The notes: generated from the letters alone by a model not told the origin. A stretch of DNA of 38,246 bases from Nitrospirota bacterium (GCA_027314645.1 DAHVAL010000017.1:1-38246), one strand, 5' to 3'; numbered from the stretch's first letter, positions 1 to 7,793 are shown. Program-made: numbers and translations.

Positions 1-375
1 CTGATGCTCCAGAGTGTGGAATCCCGGTTTGGATCCAGTGATCGGCTTCTGCATCCGATCGAAGGACTCTCCGATAACGGATCGTGCTATACCGCCCAGG
101 AAACCCGCCGTTTTGCCCGAGATCTGGGATTTCGGGTGTGCCGGACTCCGATCCGGAGTCCGGAAAGCAACGGCATGGCGGAATCGTTTGTCAAAACCTT
201 CACGCGCGATTATGTGTCTCTTCATTCCTGTCCCGATGGATTGACGGTCATGAAGCAGTTGTTCCACTGGTTTGAGGATTACAATGAGCACCATCCCCAT
301 AAGGGGCTGAAGATGCGGTCCCCCAAGGAGTTCCGTAGTGCTTATCTAGCTCAAACAGGGTGTCCGATTAATTAG
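1..375 (+). CDS. IS3-family transposase (OrfB), C-terminal part, cut by window edge
   Basis: The frame is open from base 1, so the 5' part lies outside the window. What remains is the end of an rve-type integrase core. The second catalytic Asp sits in SDNGSCY and the Glu in SNGMAESF, with exactly 35 residues between them, which is the DD35E spacing of IS3-family OrfB. The tail around KGLKMRSPKEFR is also typical of the family. OrfB cuts and joins DNA during transposition and is normally made by frameshifting from orfA, which is not visible here. I could not identify a terminal inverted repeat downstream, so whether the element is intact is unknown. The next gene is a frameshifted remnant, which fits a decaying mobile-element flank. 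Confidence 0.85.
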   Translation: MMLQSVESRFGSSDRLLHPIEGLSDNGSCYTAQETRRFARDLGFRVCRTPIRSPESNGMAESFVKTFTRDYVSLHSCPDGLTVMKQLFHWFEDYNEHHPHKGLKMRSPKEFRSAYLAQTGCPIN

Positions 376-493
376 GGGCAATACCACTACCCTTAAAGCT
401 GCCAGAGAAATCCACAATCAAATTTGGAGTAGATCAACGACAATTATCTAGGGTTTAGGGATTTTCTGGGGCTAACAACGCCGGGGAGGAAAA

Positions 494-933
494 ATGCCGG
501 AGAATAACAACAACATTCGTCACCAGACTCAATGGGCTGCCCAATTTGCAGTCGCAAGCGAATTGTGCAAACGAGGATATGAGGTTTCATTTACGCTTGG
601 AAACAACACCCACTCGCAGATCTGATGGTCATAAGTCCCCAAAAACATCAAATGTTTTTAATCGATGTAAAGGACCTCAAATATGAGAATTATTGGCAGA
701 TACGGCGACAAGAGCGTCGTGACGATCTTTACTACATTCTTGCCCTCGTACCTCCCGGAAAAACCAATCGATTTTTCGTTTTAACCCAATCTGAAGTAAA
801 CGCAAATATTGATGATGAGTTTGAACGACTCCCTGCTGAAAAGAAACCATTGGGTGAAAATGCTAATCGTCTTGGAATGCGGTGGGGAAATTCTCAGAAA
901 TTCGAAAATCGCTGGGAAGTTTTACCTCAATGA
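494..933 (+). pseudogene. Frameshifted PD-(D/E)XK nuclease-like protein
   Basis: A GGAGG ribosome site precedes the ATG at 494. The first frame runs for 43 codons and stops at the TGA near 623. A second frame, shifted by -1, continues smoothly from about 610 to the stop at 933. Restoring one C in the C-run at 609-611 would join them into about 146 residues. The joined product has an ADLMV strand with one Asp and then FLIDVK (Asp-x-Lys), the arrangement of the PD-(D/E)XK endonuclease fold, followed by a Trp and a charged helix. The nuclease assignment is inference from that motif order. No methyltransferase or partner gene adjoins it. A sequencing error in the C-run is the main alternative to true gene decay. 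Confidence 0.55.
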
Positions 934-1420
934 GCACGTTAATCTTTTAATGAGGGGGGAACCCCTACCGCCTCAATTCGATCCCGCCCGCCGCCTCCAA
1001 TATTAAAGCCATGCCAGACGCAACATAGAAAATTCTCTCTTACAAAGACCGATCAAAACAAAACGACCCGCAAAATCTTTACTGGTCAGTCCGATTCTGG
1101 CCGCCCCTCCGATGGTTCTGTTTTATCTCTCAAAGACCGGCATGGGTTCTTTTTGTTCCCGAAAAGAAGTCCCGAATTTTGCGGACACCAAAGAAGGAAC
1201 GCGACACCGGAATTTTCACATGCCCCTTTGAACTCATGGATTTCCCTTAATTTTTATTTTGTGTCGATTTATGATCCAGATCATAGTGGTTCATGATTCT
1301 TTCTCATACCATTCATCCACCTTCGAGACCCTGCACCCTCCCCGGATAGAGATCTGTCATCGGACCGATCCGGAGCATCAGGGATCGGGACTCATGACAC
1401 CACATCGAAAGGGGGAGAGG
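934..1420. other. Intergenic region ahead of the nirK cluster
   Basis: This stretch is 487 bp with no credible gene. A frame open upstream of the oxidase (from 1259) lacks protein character and is better read as leader. The region holds an FNR/CRP-type palindrome (listed separately) and presumably the promoter of the copper oxidase operon. Nothing else is recognisable. Confidence 0.5.
1271..1284 (+). promoter_or_regulatory. Candidate FNR/CRP-family operator
   Basis: ATGATCCAGATCAT is a perfect palindrome whose core TGAT-N4-ATCA matches the half-sites bound by FNR/DNR/NnrR-type regulators (consensus TTGAT-N4-ATCAA). If it acts in class II geometry (centre at -41.5), transcription would start near 1319. 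The -10 hexamer position would then read TACCAT (1307-1312), 4 of 6 to consensus. The site lies 137 bp before the first gene of a nitrite reductase cluster, a usual target of this regulator family. No regulator of this type is in the window. Confidence 0.45.
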
Positions 1421-2479
1421 ATGGCCATCAGGACTTCCAAAGGATATCTTCCTTACATTTTAGGGATGATCGCTGTCGTTTCTGGAATTGTTTTCACCGA
1501 ACACCCAGCTCAAGCCACCACTCGAGAGTTCAACATGACGATTGAGGAGGTGACCATTCGCGTGGCTCCCGGCCTTACATTCAATACCTTCGCCTTCGAT
1601 GGTCAGGTCCCCGGCCCCCTGATTCATCTCCGAGAAGGGGACAATGTCATCGCCCACGTGACCAACAACACCTCCCTCCCGCACACCATCCATTGGCACG
1701 GAATCAACCAGTTGAACAATTGGAAAAACGATGGTGTCCCGGAAGTCACCCAAAAGCCGATCCAGCCGGGGGATACATTCACCTATCACTGGAAGGCGGA
1801 AAGACCTGGAACACTCTGGTATCACTGCCACGTGAACGTCAATGAACACGTGGCCATGCGGGGGATGTGGGGTCCGATCATCATCGATGCAAGGCATCCC
1901 CGCCCCCTCTCGCGCAAGGTCACAAAAGACGTGATTGCGATGTACAGCTCCTGGGAATCCCCGTACGCCCATCATTACGGACAGGGAGGGGGCCCGCATG
2001 ATTCCGCCGATTATTGGTCGGTCAATGGAAAATCCTTCCCCCTCGACATGCCGATCAGAGTGAAAAAAGGAGATGTCGTCCGTCTTCACTTCATTGGGGC
2101 GGGGGATGCGTTCCACGAAATCCATCTGCATGGCCATGACATGCTGATCGTCAGCAAAGACGGTTATCCCCTCCGCCACACCTACTACGTGGACACCGTT
2201 CCCCTGGGCCCAGGGGAACGCTATGACGCCATTGTCCAGATGAACAATCCCGGCCGTTTCGTCATGCACGACCATATCGACAAACATATGACGAATGGAG
2301 GAAAGGAAATGGGAGGGCCCATGACGGTTGTTGAATACGACGGGATTCCGAAGGAGAGCTGGTATGCGTGGAAGGACAAAGACAAGACCTACGATCCCGA
2401 TTTCTTCTATTCGAACTCCATGAAAAAGGGGTACGGAATTTTCCTGAATCCACACTTCAAGGGAACACCGGTCCAGTAA
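1421..2479 (+). CDS. Periplasmic two-domain multicopper oxidase (type C, NcgA-like)
   Basis: 352 residues. The ATG at 1421 follows a GGGGGAGAGG run and begins a clean signal peptide with cleavage after AQA (about residue 32); starts further upstream add non-protein-like sequence. Domain 1 carries HTIHWHG (His88, His91, His93), WYHCH (His135, Cys136, His137) and EHVAMRGM (His143, Met149). These supply a type 1 blue copper plus part of a trinuclear centre. Domain 2 has HEIHLHGH (232-239) and, where three-domain laccases have HCH, the sequence HDH (283-285), so it lacks the type 1 Cys. One T1 copper in domain 1 is the type C two-domain pattern known from Nitrosomonas. It probably oxidises copper or another small donor in the periplasm. 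The following three genes match the ncgBC-nirK order, supporting a role in nitrite/NO metabolism. Confidence 0.85.
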   Translation: MAIRTSKGYLPYILGMIAVVSGIVFTEHPAQATTREFNMTIEEVTIRVAPGLTFNTFAFDGQVPGPLIHLREGDNVIAHVTNNTSLPHTIHWHGINQLNNWKNDGVPEVTQKPIQPGDTFTYHWKAERPGTLWYHCHVNVNEHVAMRGMWGPIIIDARHPRPLSRKVTKDVIAMYSSWESPYAHHYGQGGGPHDSADYWSVNGKSFPLDMPIRVKKGDVVRLHFIGAGDAFHEIHLHGHDMLIVSKDGYPLRHTYYVDTVPLGPGERYDAIVQMNNPGRFVMHDHIDKHMTNGGKEMGGPMTVVEYDGIPKESWYAWKDKDKTYDPDFFYSNSMKKGYGIFLNPHFKGTPVQ

Positions 2480-2511
2480 TGCTCCGGGTTGCCCCTTCGA
2501 GGAGAGCCTCC

Positions 2512-3234
2512 ATGGATCAGCGGATCTGTCGCATTTTTTCCTTCGTTTCTGCTATCGCTCTAGCGGCCACAGTCGGGATTTCATCTGAGGCGTTGGCATC
2601 CTCCCCCCCAGGGATGGCGCTGTTGAAACAACGCTGCGCCTCCTGCCACGACCTGACGGGTCCGGCACCGACCACCCTCCATGCCTTGTGGGCGCGCAAG
2701 GGCCCGGACCTTTTTTATGCCGGAAACAAATTTCAGAGGAAATGGCTGATCGAATGGCTCCAGCATCCCATTAGGATCCGGCCGGCCGGTGAGTTCTACG
2801 CCGACCACATCACGCCAGGGTCCAAGAGGGATAGGATCGACCCCTCCACACTCAAGGATCACATGGCGCTGGACGCGGCCGACGCCCAATTAGCGGCCGA
2901 TGCCCTGATGACGCTTCACTCCCATGATGATCTGATCGCCAAGGAATCGGTTCCCAATGGAACCATCTCCCCGACGATGGGGGCTCTTGTCTTTGACAAG
3001 TTCCTCGGTTGCATGGCGTGCCATCGGGTCAAGCCGGACTTCGGCGGTCTTTCGGGGCCGGAGCTCTACACCGCCGGCAAACGTCTGCGAGCCCGGTTCA
3101 TGGCGAGCTATATCCGTTCCCCCCAGGCCTGGGATCCGAAAATCTGGATGCCGAACAAACACCTCTCCAATGCCCGGATTGTTCAGCTTGTCCATTATCT
3201 ACAGGCACTTTCCGAGGGAGAATCCAATGAATAG
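2512..3234 (+). CDS. Periplasmic diheme cytochrome c (NcgB-like)
   Basis: 240 residues from the ATG at 2512, chosen because GGAGAG lies at proper spacing and a signal peptide ending in EALA follows directly. An in-frame ATG at 2479 overlapping the stop of the oxidase gene is possible but would lengthen the n-region. Two CxxCH heme sites are visible: CASCH near residue 43 and CMACH near residue 169. Each is followed by a Met/Pro-rich cytochrome c fold, so this is a fusion of two class I domains. It should carry electrons in the periplasm, probably between the quinol pool or bc1 side and the copper enzymes encoded on either side. It starts 32 bp after the oxidase stop and overlaps the next gene by 8 bp, so co-transcription is very likely. 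Confidence 0.85.
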   Translation: MDQRICRIFSFVSAIALAATVGISSEALASSPPGMALLKQRCASCHDLTGPAPTTLHALWARKGPDLFYAGNKFQRKWLIEWLQHPIRIRPAGEFYADHITPGSKRDRIDPSTLKDHMALDAADAQLAADALMTLHSHDDLIAKESVPNGTISPTMGALVFDKFLGCMACHRVKPDFGGLSGPELYTAGKRLRARFMASYIRSPQAWDPKIWMPNKHLSNARIVQLVHYLQALSEGESNE

Positions 3235-3601
3235 AAGATTAGTCACAATGTTGTCACTCGTTTGGATTGCGGGCTCGATCTCTTTCCTTCCAAGACCGGC
3301 CTGGTCCGCCTCTGCCAAGGACAACTATCGAACCTACTGCGCTCAGTGCCATGGGCTTATGGGCAATGGGCAGGGGGTCAATATCCGGGATATGTCCGTC
3401 CAGCCCAGAAACCATACCGATGGCGAATACATGTCCCAACGGTCCGACGCCGACCTTGCCAAGACCGACCGGGAAGGCGGCCTTGCCATCGATAAATCTG
3501 TCCTGATGCCTCCCTGGGGTGACACCCTTTCCCCGGCGGAAATCCGGGACATGGTGCAGTATCTCCGCACCCTTTGCCACTGCCGATACAACGCCCAATA
3601 G
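3227..3601 (+). CDS. Periplasmic monoheme cytochrome c (NcgC-like)
   Basis: 124 residues. The ATG at 3227 has GAGGGAG upstream and overlaps the end of the diheme gene. An N-terminal signal peptide (about residues 1-27, ending PAWSASA) leads to one heme site, CAQCHG. After it come GNGQG and a late Met (VLMPPWG), the usual axial ligand position of class I cytochrome c. It is probably a small electron shuttle to the nitrite reductase encoded 119 bp downstream. The gap to that gene holds a perfect anti-Shine-Dalgarno-like AAGGAGGTGA (near 3617) with no convincing frame behind it, so a second promoter or leader may be present there. Confidence 0.85.
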   Translation: MNRRLVTMLSLVWIAGSISFLPRPAWSASAKDNYRTYCAQCHGLMGNGQGVNIRDMSVQPRNHTDGEYMSQRSDADLAKTDREGGLAIDKSVLMPPWGDTLSPAEIRDMVQYLRTLCHCRYNAQ

Positions 3602-3720
3602 GGCCCTTATCCCGAAAAGGAGGTGAGCTCCGGCACAGTTGTTTCCATGTTCGTTTTACGGGTAAGGCAAGAATACACCCTTCGGGGCACTTACACTCAT
3701 TTCTTACAAAAGAGGGACTT

Positions 3721-4674
3721 ATGCGACCTGCACAAAAGACACTGATCACGATACTGGCCGGAGCGGCTCTGGGAGGACTTCTTGCCGGCGAAGCTCAGGC
3801 AAAGACGGTGAAGGTGGTCATGACCGCAAAAGAGGTCAACATTCCTATCGACAACAAGGGAACCCTGTATCCCGCCTGGACCTTCAATGGAGCCATTCCT
3901 GGTCCCGTCGTCCGGGTCCGGCAAGGGGATACCGTTGACTTCACGCTGATCAATCCGTCGTCAAACAAAAACTCCCATGCAATGGACTTTCATGCGGCTC
4001 AAGTCGATGTCCTCAAGGAATTCGCTCCGATCAAACCCGGATCGAAAGAGCATTGGAAGTTCGTGGCCAAGGTGCCAGGCGTCTTCATGTACCATTGCGG
4101 CGCGTCTCCCATGGTCGAGCATATCGCTCGGGGAATGTACGGGGTCATCATCGTGGATCCGAAGGGGGGGTATTCACGTAAGTTTCCCAGGCCGGACAGG
4201 GAGTATGTCCTGATCCAGGGACAGCTCTTCCAGGATCCCGATGATTATGCGGCCATGCTCAAGAACAAGCATTGGACCAACTCGTTGATCAACGGCAAGA
4301 TCTTCCACTACGATCCCGTTCACGACCCTAACGCCAAACAGGCTCTTGTGGCAAAGCCGGGAGAACGCGTCCGCATTTATTTCGTCAACGCGAACGTCAA
4401 CATGCCTGTGGCCTTTCACCCGATCGCCGGGATCTGGGACCGCGTCTATCTTAATGGGAATCCGAGGAACGTTCTTTACGGGATTCAGACCCAGAATGTG
4501 GCTCCAGCCGAGGCGGACATCTTCGACATCGTCTCCCCCAAAAACCACCCCACCAACAACGCGATCGTGGACCACACGATGGGGGCGGCTCTGCGTGGGG
4601 CAATCACGGTGCTCATGAACACTCCCGATGCCGATCCCAGCGCAGGAAAGGGAAAAAATCTCGTTCTCAAATAA
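3721..4674 (+). CDS. nirK: Copper-containing nitrite reductase (NirK)
   Basis: 317 residues. The ATG at 3721 follows AGAGGGA and starts a signal peptide ending GEAQA. NirK reduces nitrite to nitric oxide in the periplasm. All expected ligands can be placed: type 1 copper by His86, Cys126, His134 and Met139; type 2 copper by His91, His125 and His285. The catalytic Asp is Asp89 (in HAMDFH) and the catalytic His is His233 (in VAFHPIAG). The protein is a two-cupredoxin-domain trimer type, slightly short for the family (usually 340-380 with signal peptide). It is the last gene of the cluster, ending 20 bp before a strong hairpin. Together with the oxidase and two cytochromes it reproduces the ncgABC-nirK arrangement, so tolerance to nitrite is a likely role alongside NO formation. 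Confidence 0.9.
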   Translation: MRPAQKTLITILAGAALGGLLAGEAQAKTVKVVMTAKEVNIPIDNKGTLYPAWTFNGAIPGPVVRVRQGDTVDFTLINPSSNKNSHAMDFHAAQVDVLKEFAPIKPGSKEHWKFVAKVPGVFMYHCGASPMVEHIARGMYGVIIVDPKGGYSRKFPRPDREYVLIQGQLFQDPDDYAAMLKNKHWTNSLINGKIFHYDPVHDPNAKQALVAKPGERVRIYFVNANVNMPVAFHPIAGIWDRVYLNGNPRNVLYGIQTQNVAPAEADIFDIVSPKNHPTNNAIVDHTMGAALRGAITVLMNTPDADPSAGKGKNLVLK

Positions 4675-4694
4675 GTCGCGTGGTCAATTCGACA

Positions 4695-4723
4695 GGAATG
4701 GAGGATCAAAGATCCTCCATTCC
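4695..4723 (+). terminator. Perfect 13-bp hairpin after nirK
   Basis: GGAATGGAGGATC, a 3-nt AAA loop, then the exact complement. It lies 20 bp after the nirK stop. There is no T-run behind it, so it may stop transcription only with help, or protect the 3' end of the message. Confidence 0.55.
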
Positions 4724-4862
4724 ACCTATCAGGGTGGCTCCAGTATCCCCTTTTGGCCCATTTGGTTTTGGGGAGGGCTTTTCCTCGTGCTTGCCGGATT
4801 CTGCCGATGTTTTTTGACACCCTTGCTTGCTCAAGGACACCCGAAGCAATTGGGGAAGACTG

Positions 4863-5525
4863 ATGAAGCCGGCCATATTGTCCTCGTTGATCCTTGTATC
4901 GGGATTGTGTTTCGCGTGCGATCTGTCATTTGCAAAAACCATCACAGCGCCATGCAGGGACATCACCTGCAATAAAAACATTCATCATATAGATGGACAT
5001 TTATACACGGTTCAAATTCCCCAAAACGAATTCAACCTCGTCTTGAACTCTCCCGATCAGGAAAAAAGTCACTGGTGCTGGGCCGCCTCACTTCAGATGG
5101 TCCTTAAATTGATCGGCTCACATATGAACCAGGCGGACATTGTCAGAAAAGTCCACCAGAAAGTGGACAACACACCGGCCACACCCAAGGAAATGGTGAA
5201 GTTTATCAATGGCTGGCACAAAAACGACAATGGTCAAAACATATTGCTCTTTAGCTATATCGAATACTTTATCCCTCAGATCATATTCGATTTAGCGAAC
5301 GGATTTCCCGTCATCTTAGACATGAAGGTCGATCGGAAGAGCAACCATTCCTATCTCATCACCGGTGCAAAATTTCTTTATTTTGACAACAAACCCCCGA
5401 TTTTAACGTCGGTGACTGCCAGAGATCCATGGAAAGGAAATCCGAAATTCAAAATCTTCAATTTTGACACTCTATCGGGACACGCCCATCTGATCATCGG
5501 AGTCCGAGAATATATCCCACAATAA
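4863..5525 (+). CDS. Secreted papain-like (C39/C70-type) cysteine protease
   Basis: 220 residues from the ATG at 4863, preceded by GGGGAAG; the frame extends to a TTG at 4827, but the ATG opens the signal peptide (ending DLSFA). The mature part has the catalytic Cys in SHWCWAASLQMVL. A helix-rich segment follows, then NHSYLITG with the probable catalytic His, and TARDPWKG with the Asp. This is the C-W-A-A...H...D/N order of papain-like peptidases of the C39_2/C70 kind. Several extra Cys (CRDITC near residue 31) suggest disulfides in an exported protein. Base composition is more AT-rich than the neighbouring operons. It may cleave peptides outside the cytoplasm or act as an effector or toxin; the substrate is unknown. 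It is not clearly part of the nirK operon, since a hairpin lies between. Confidence 0.7.
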   Translation: MKPAILSSLILVSGLCFACDLSFAKTITAPCRDITCNKNIHHIDGHLYTVQIPQNEFNLVLNSPDQEKSHWCWAASLQMVLKLIGSHMNQADIVRKVHQKVDNTPATPKEMVKFINGWHKNDNGQNILLFSYIEYFIPQIIFDLANGFPVILDMKVDRKSNHSYLITGAKFLYFDNKPPILTSVTARDPWKGNPKFKIFNFDTLSGHAHLIIGVREYIPQ

Positions 5526-6130
5526 TTGCTTGGCACGGACATAACGGCCTCGGGCATGTTCCTCCATGCGCCTGCTGGACGAACACACTCGTTCGGAGCG
5601 CGTGATCCTCGCCTTATGTTTTTTTTGAACGACATGCCGACACCTCGAGGAAACGCTTGTGGACGGGGAAAAAAGGTCTCCTTTGAAAAAGGACTGGTTG
5701 GGTTAGAGTTTGTCGTACTGTCCGGTCTTTTGCTTTGGAATGTCTGATCGAAAAACAAAAAAAACCTCCTTTGGAAAAAACAGTCTCTCCTCCAAAAACA
5801 ACTTGTCGAACTTGGCAGGATGCTCTCAAACTCTTCGATGGATTCTGGAATCCGAGAACACTCTCGTCTCAATACACAGGACCATTTTAGACCTGATGGA
5901 TCATCGCTCCCTCTTTTGGGGGAGCATGGGGGTCACCGTCTTCTTTCTATTTGTTGCCTTCGTCATCGTTCCACGTCAATCAGACAAAAGGCCCAGATGG
6001 GGGGAGCATTCCAGAATTTACGTACAGCATCCCGCTTTGATCGAATATTTTTTAATCAGTATCAAAATTTTGACCTAATGCTTTTTAAGCGATTCCCATC
6101 GATATTTGACAGGACATCTGGGCGTGATAT

Positions 6131-6142
6131 TTTGATATCAAA
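6131..6142. promoter_or_regulatory. 12-bp perfect palindrome
   Basis: TTTGATATCAAA, 15 bp before a much longer inverted repeat and about 230 bp before the regulator start. It could be a binding site for a dimeric regulator. Only its symmetry supports it. Confidence 0.3.
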
Positions 6143-6156
6143 TCAATATCAGGTGG

Positions 6157-6189
6157 ATCAAAATGACATCACAGTGATGTCATTTTGAT
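6157..6189. promoter_or_regulatory. 33-bp perfect inverted repeat upstream of the sigma-54 activator gene
   Basis: Arms of 16 bp (ATCAAAATGACATCAC and its exact complement) are separated by one base. It lies 185 bp before the GTG of the activator gene. Near-zero loop and exact symmetry fit an operator or enhancer for a dimer, possibly autoregulation. A terminator is less likely because no T-run follows and no gene ends close before it. Confidence 0.45.
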
Positions 6190-6374
6190 GTCCAGAGAAA
6201 AAGAGATCCTGTTTGATTTCGAATCCCTTGAGACGCCTTCGGCATATTTGATTTTTGGTATTTGCTCCAAAATTTTATGAATCTTTGAATATTCGCCCAC
6301 CCCTGGCCGGGTCGCCGTCGATTTTGATCGGATTAAAGATCTTGCCCAGGGTGGGCCACCTGCGAGGAGTCGCC

Positions 6375-7748
6375 GTGAGCCTGCCTCAATTCTCCTGGTC
6401 GCGTGAATGGACGGCCATGGCCGATGCCATCGCCGGCTCGGAAGGGTCTGCCCTTTTATTTATCGGAAACGATTTCCGCATCCAGTGGATCTCTCCGGAA
6501 GCCCGCCAGCTTCTGGGGCTCGAACACCTTCCCGATGCGCTGTTTTGCCATGAGCTTCTGCGGGGGGCCGTCTGCGAGGAGGCGTGTTCGGCCGCGCTCC
6601 GGTCCCCGTCGAACTCCGACCCCCGGAAGGATTTCTCGACCTGCTGCTTCACCCCCATGCAGTCTCCCTTCATTATCCGGACCGAAACGGTCCGGGACCG
6701 GGACGGCCGTGTCCTGGGTCTTTTGAAAAACGTGCGGCTCGGGGGATCGCATACGCCGGAGAAGCCGCTGCCCTCCATGGCGCCGACGCGGACGTGGACG
6801 GAAGAGCTTCGCCCCATCATCCCGAAGGTTGCCCGGACGGACATCCCGATCCTTCTGATCGGGGAAACGGGCACCGGAAAGGAGTGCATCGCGCAGCTGA
6901 TCCACGAGGAGAGCGAGCGCCGCAACGGGCCGTTCGTCATCCTCGACCTGGCCCTGATTCCCGAGACGCTGGTTGAAAACGCCCTGTTCGGCCATGTCAA
7001 AGGAGCCTTTACGGGGGCGGTGAAGGACGAGTCCGGGAAGCTCTTTCAGGCGGACGGCGGAACGCTGTTTATCGACGAGATCCAGAATGTGTCCTACCCT
7101 GCCCAGATGAAGCTTCTGCGGTTTTTGGAACAGGGGACCTTCGAACCCGTGGGGTCCTTGAAGACCCAGCGGGTCAACGTGCGGATCATCGCGGCGACGA
7201 ACGAGCCGCCCGAGGACCTTCTCAAGGACCACCGCCTGCGGCCGGATCTGTACTACCGGCTCAACGGATTGTCGCTTGAGCTTCCGCCGCTTCGGACGCG
7301 CCCCCAGGACACGCTCATTCTCATCGAGCATTTCCGGGCCCAATGGAGCCACCGCATCGGGCGCCCGGCGCCAAGGCTTTCTGACGGGCTCCTGGACATC
7401 CTGGCGCAGTATAGGTTTCCCGGAAACATCCGGGAGCTTCGCCACCTGATGGAAGCGCTTCTCTCCTTTTCAAGCGATGCGTCCGAACTGTCGATCGAGC
7501 ACGCGCCCCCCTCCATTCAAAAGCAGTTGATGGGCCGGGGGGACCCCCGGGGAACGCCTTTCGAGCCGCCAGTTCCGCCCACCCCTGAAACCGCCATCCA
7601 GGAGTTCGAGCGTCACCGCATCGAAAAAGCCCTGGTCAAAGCCCGCTGGCGCATCGCCGAGGCCTCGAAGGCCCTCGGCATCAGCCGCGTCACTCTCTGG
7701 CGCAAAATGAAACTCTTGGGACTCTCCCCCAAGATATTTACCACGTAA
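6375..7748 (+). CDS. Sigma-54-dependent transcriptional activator with PAS domain
   Basis: 457 residues. The GTG at 6375 is chosen because GAGGAG precedes it at 6 nt; the frame runs further up to a TTG at 6255 without protein character. Residues about 20-120 form a PAS-like sensor with Cys58, Cys67 and Cys71 (C-x8-C-x3-C) and a Cys90-Cys91 pair. The AAA+ domain has Walker A GETGTGKE (163-170), an intact GAFTGA loop (210-215), which contacts sigma-54, Walker B LFIDE and the RLRPDLYYRL arginine finger. A Fis-type helix-turn-helix ends the protein (AEASKALGISRVTLWRKMK). There is no response-regulator receiver domain, so the signal probably enters through the PAS part, perhaps redox or metal via the cysteines. 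A sigma-54 promoter lies 122 bp after the stop, ahead of an unknown gene that is its most obvious target. Confidence 0.9.
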   Translation: MSLPQFSWSREWTAMADAIAGSEGSALLFIGNDFRIQWISPEARQLLGLEHLPDALFCHELLRGAVCEEACSAALRSPSNSDPRKDFSTCCFTPMQSPFIIRTETVRDRDGRVLGLLKNVRLGGSHTPEKPLPSMAPTRTWTEELRPIIPKVARTDIPILLIGETGTGKECIAQLIHEESERRNGPFVILDLALIPETLVENALFGHVKGAFTGAVKDESGKLFQADGGTLFIDEIQNVSYPAQMKLLRFLEQGTFEPVGSLKTQRVNVRIIAATNEPPEDLLKDHRLRPDLYYRLNGLSLELPPLRTRPQDTLILIEHFRAQWSHRIGRPAPRLSDGLLDILAQYRFPGNIRELRHLMEALLSFSSDASELSIEHAPPSIQKQLMGRGDPRGTPFEPPVPPTPETAIQEFERHRIEKALVKARWRIAEASKALGISRVTLWRKMKLLGLSPKIFTT

Positions 7749-7776
7749 CATCCGGTTGCAGAATTGTCTTGATTCT

Positions 7777-7793
7777 TGAAACTGTTGGTTTCA
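7777..7793. promoter_or_regulatory. Possible enhancer site for the sigma-54 activator
   Basis: TGAAAC-TGTTG-GTTTCA, 6-bp arms with 5-bp spacer, 77-93 bp before the sigma-54 promoter. Activators of this type bind such repeats about 80-150 bp upstream. It touches the terminator hairpin by two bases. The assignment rests on position and symmetry only. Confidence 0.25.

Larger units (their letters stand above)
5526..6374. other. Long intergenic region, AT-rich, with palindromes
   Basis: 849 bp without a convincing gene. A frame at 5740-6078 (112 codons) has one hydrophobic segment (about residues 65-81) but no good ribosome site and poor codon pattern, so I do not call it. The 3' half contains a 12-bp palindrome and a 33-bp inverted repeat in front of the sigma-54 regulator, listed separately. 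Confidence 0.45.

Noticed and set aside
3617-3720. Leader peptide before nirK
   Set aside because: A perfect AAGGAGG is present, but the frames behind it overlap the nirK start and show no peptide-like features or regulatory codon run.
5740-6078. Small membrane protein gene of 112 codons
   Set aside because: It has one hydrophobic stretch, but no ribosome site, weak codon pattern and no recognisable family.
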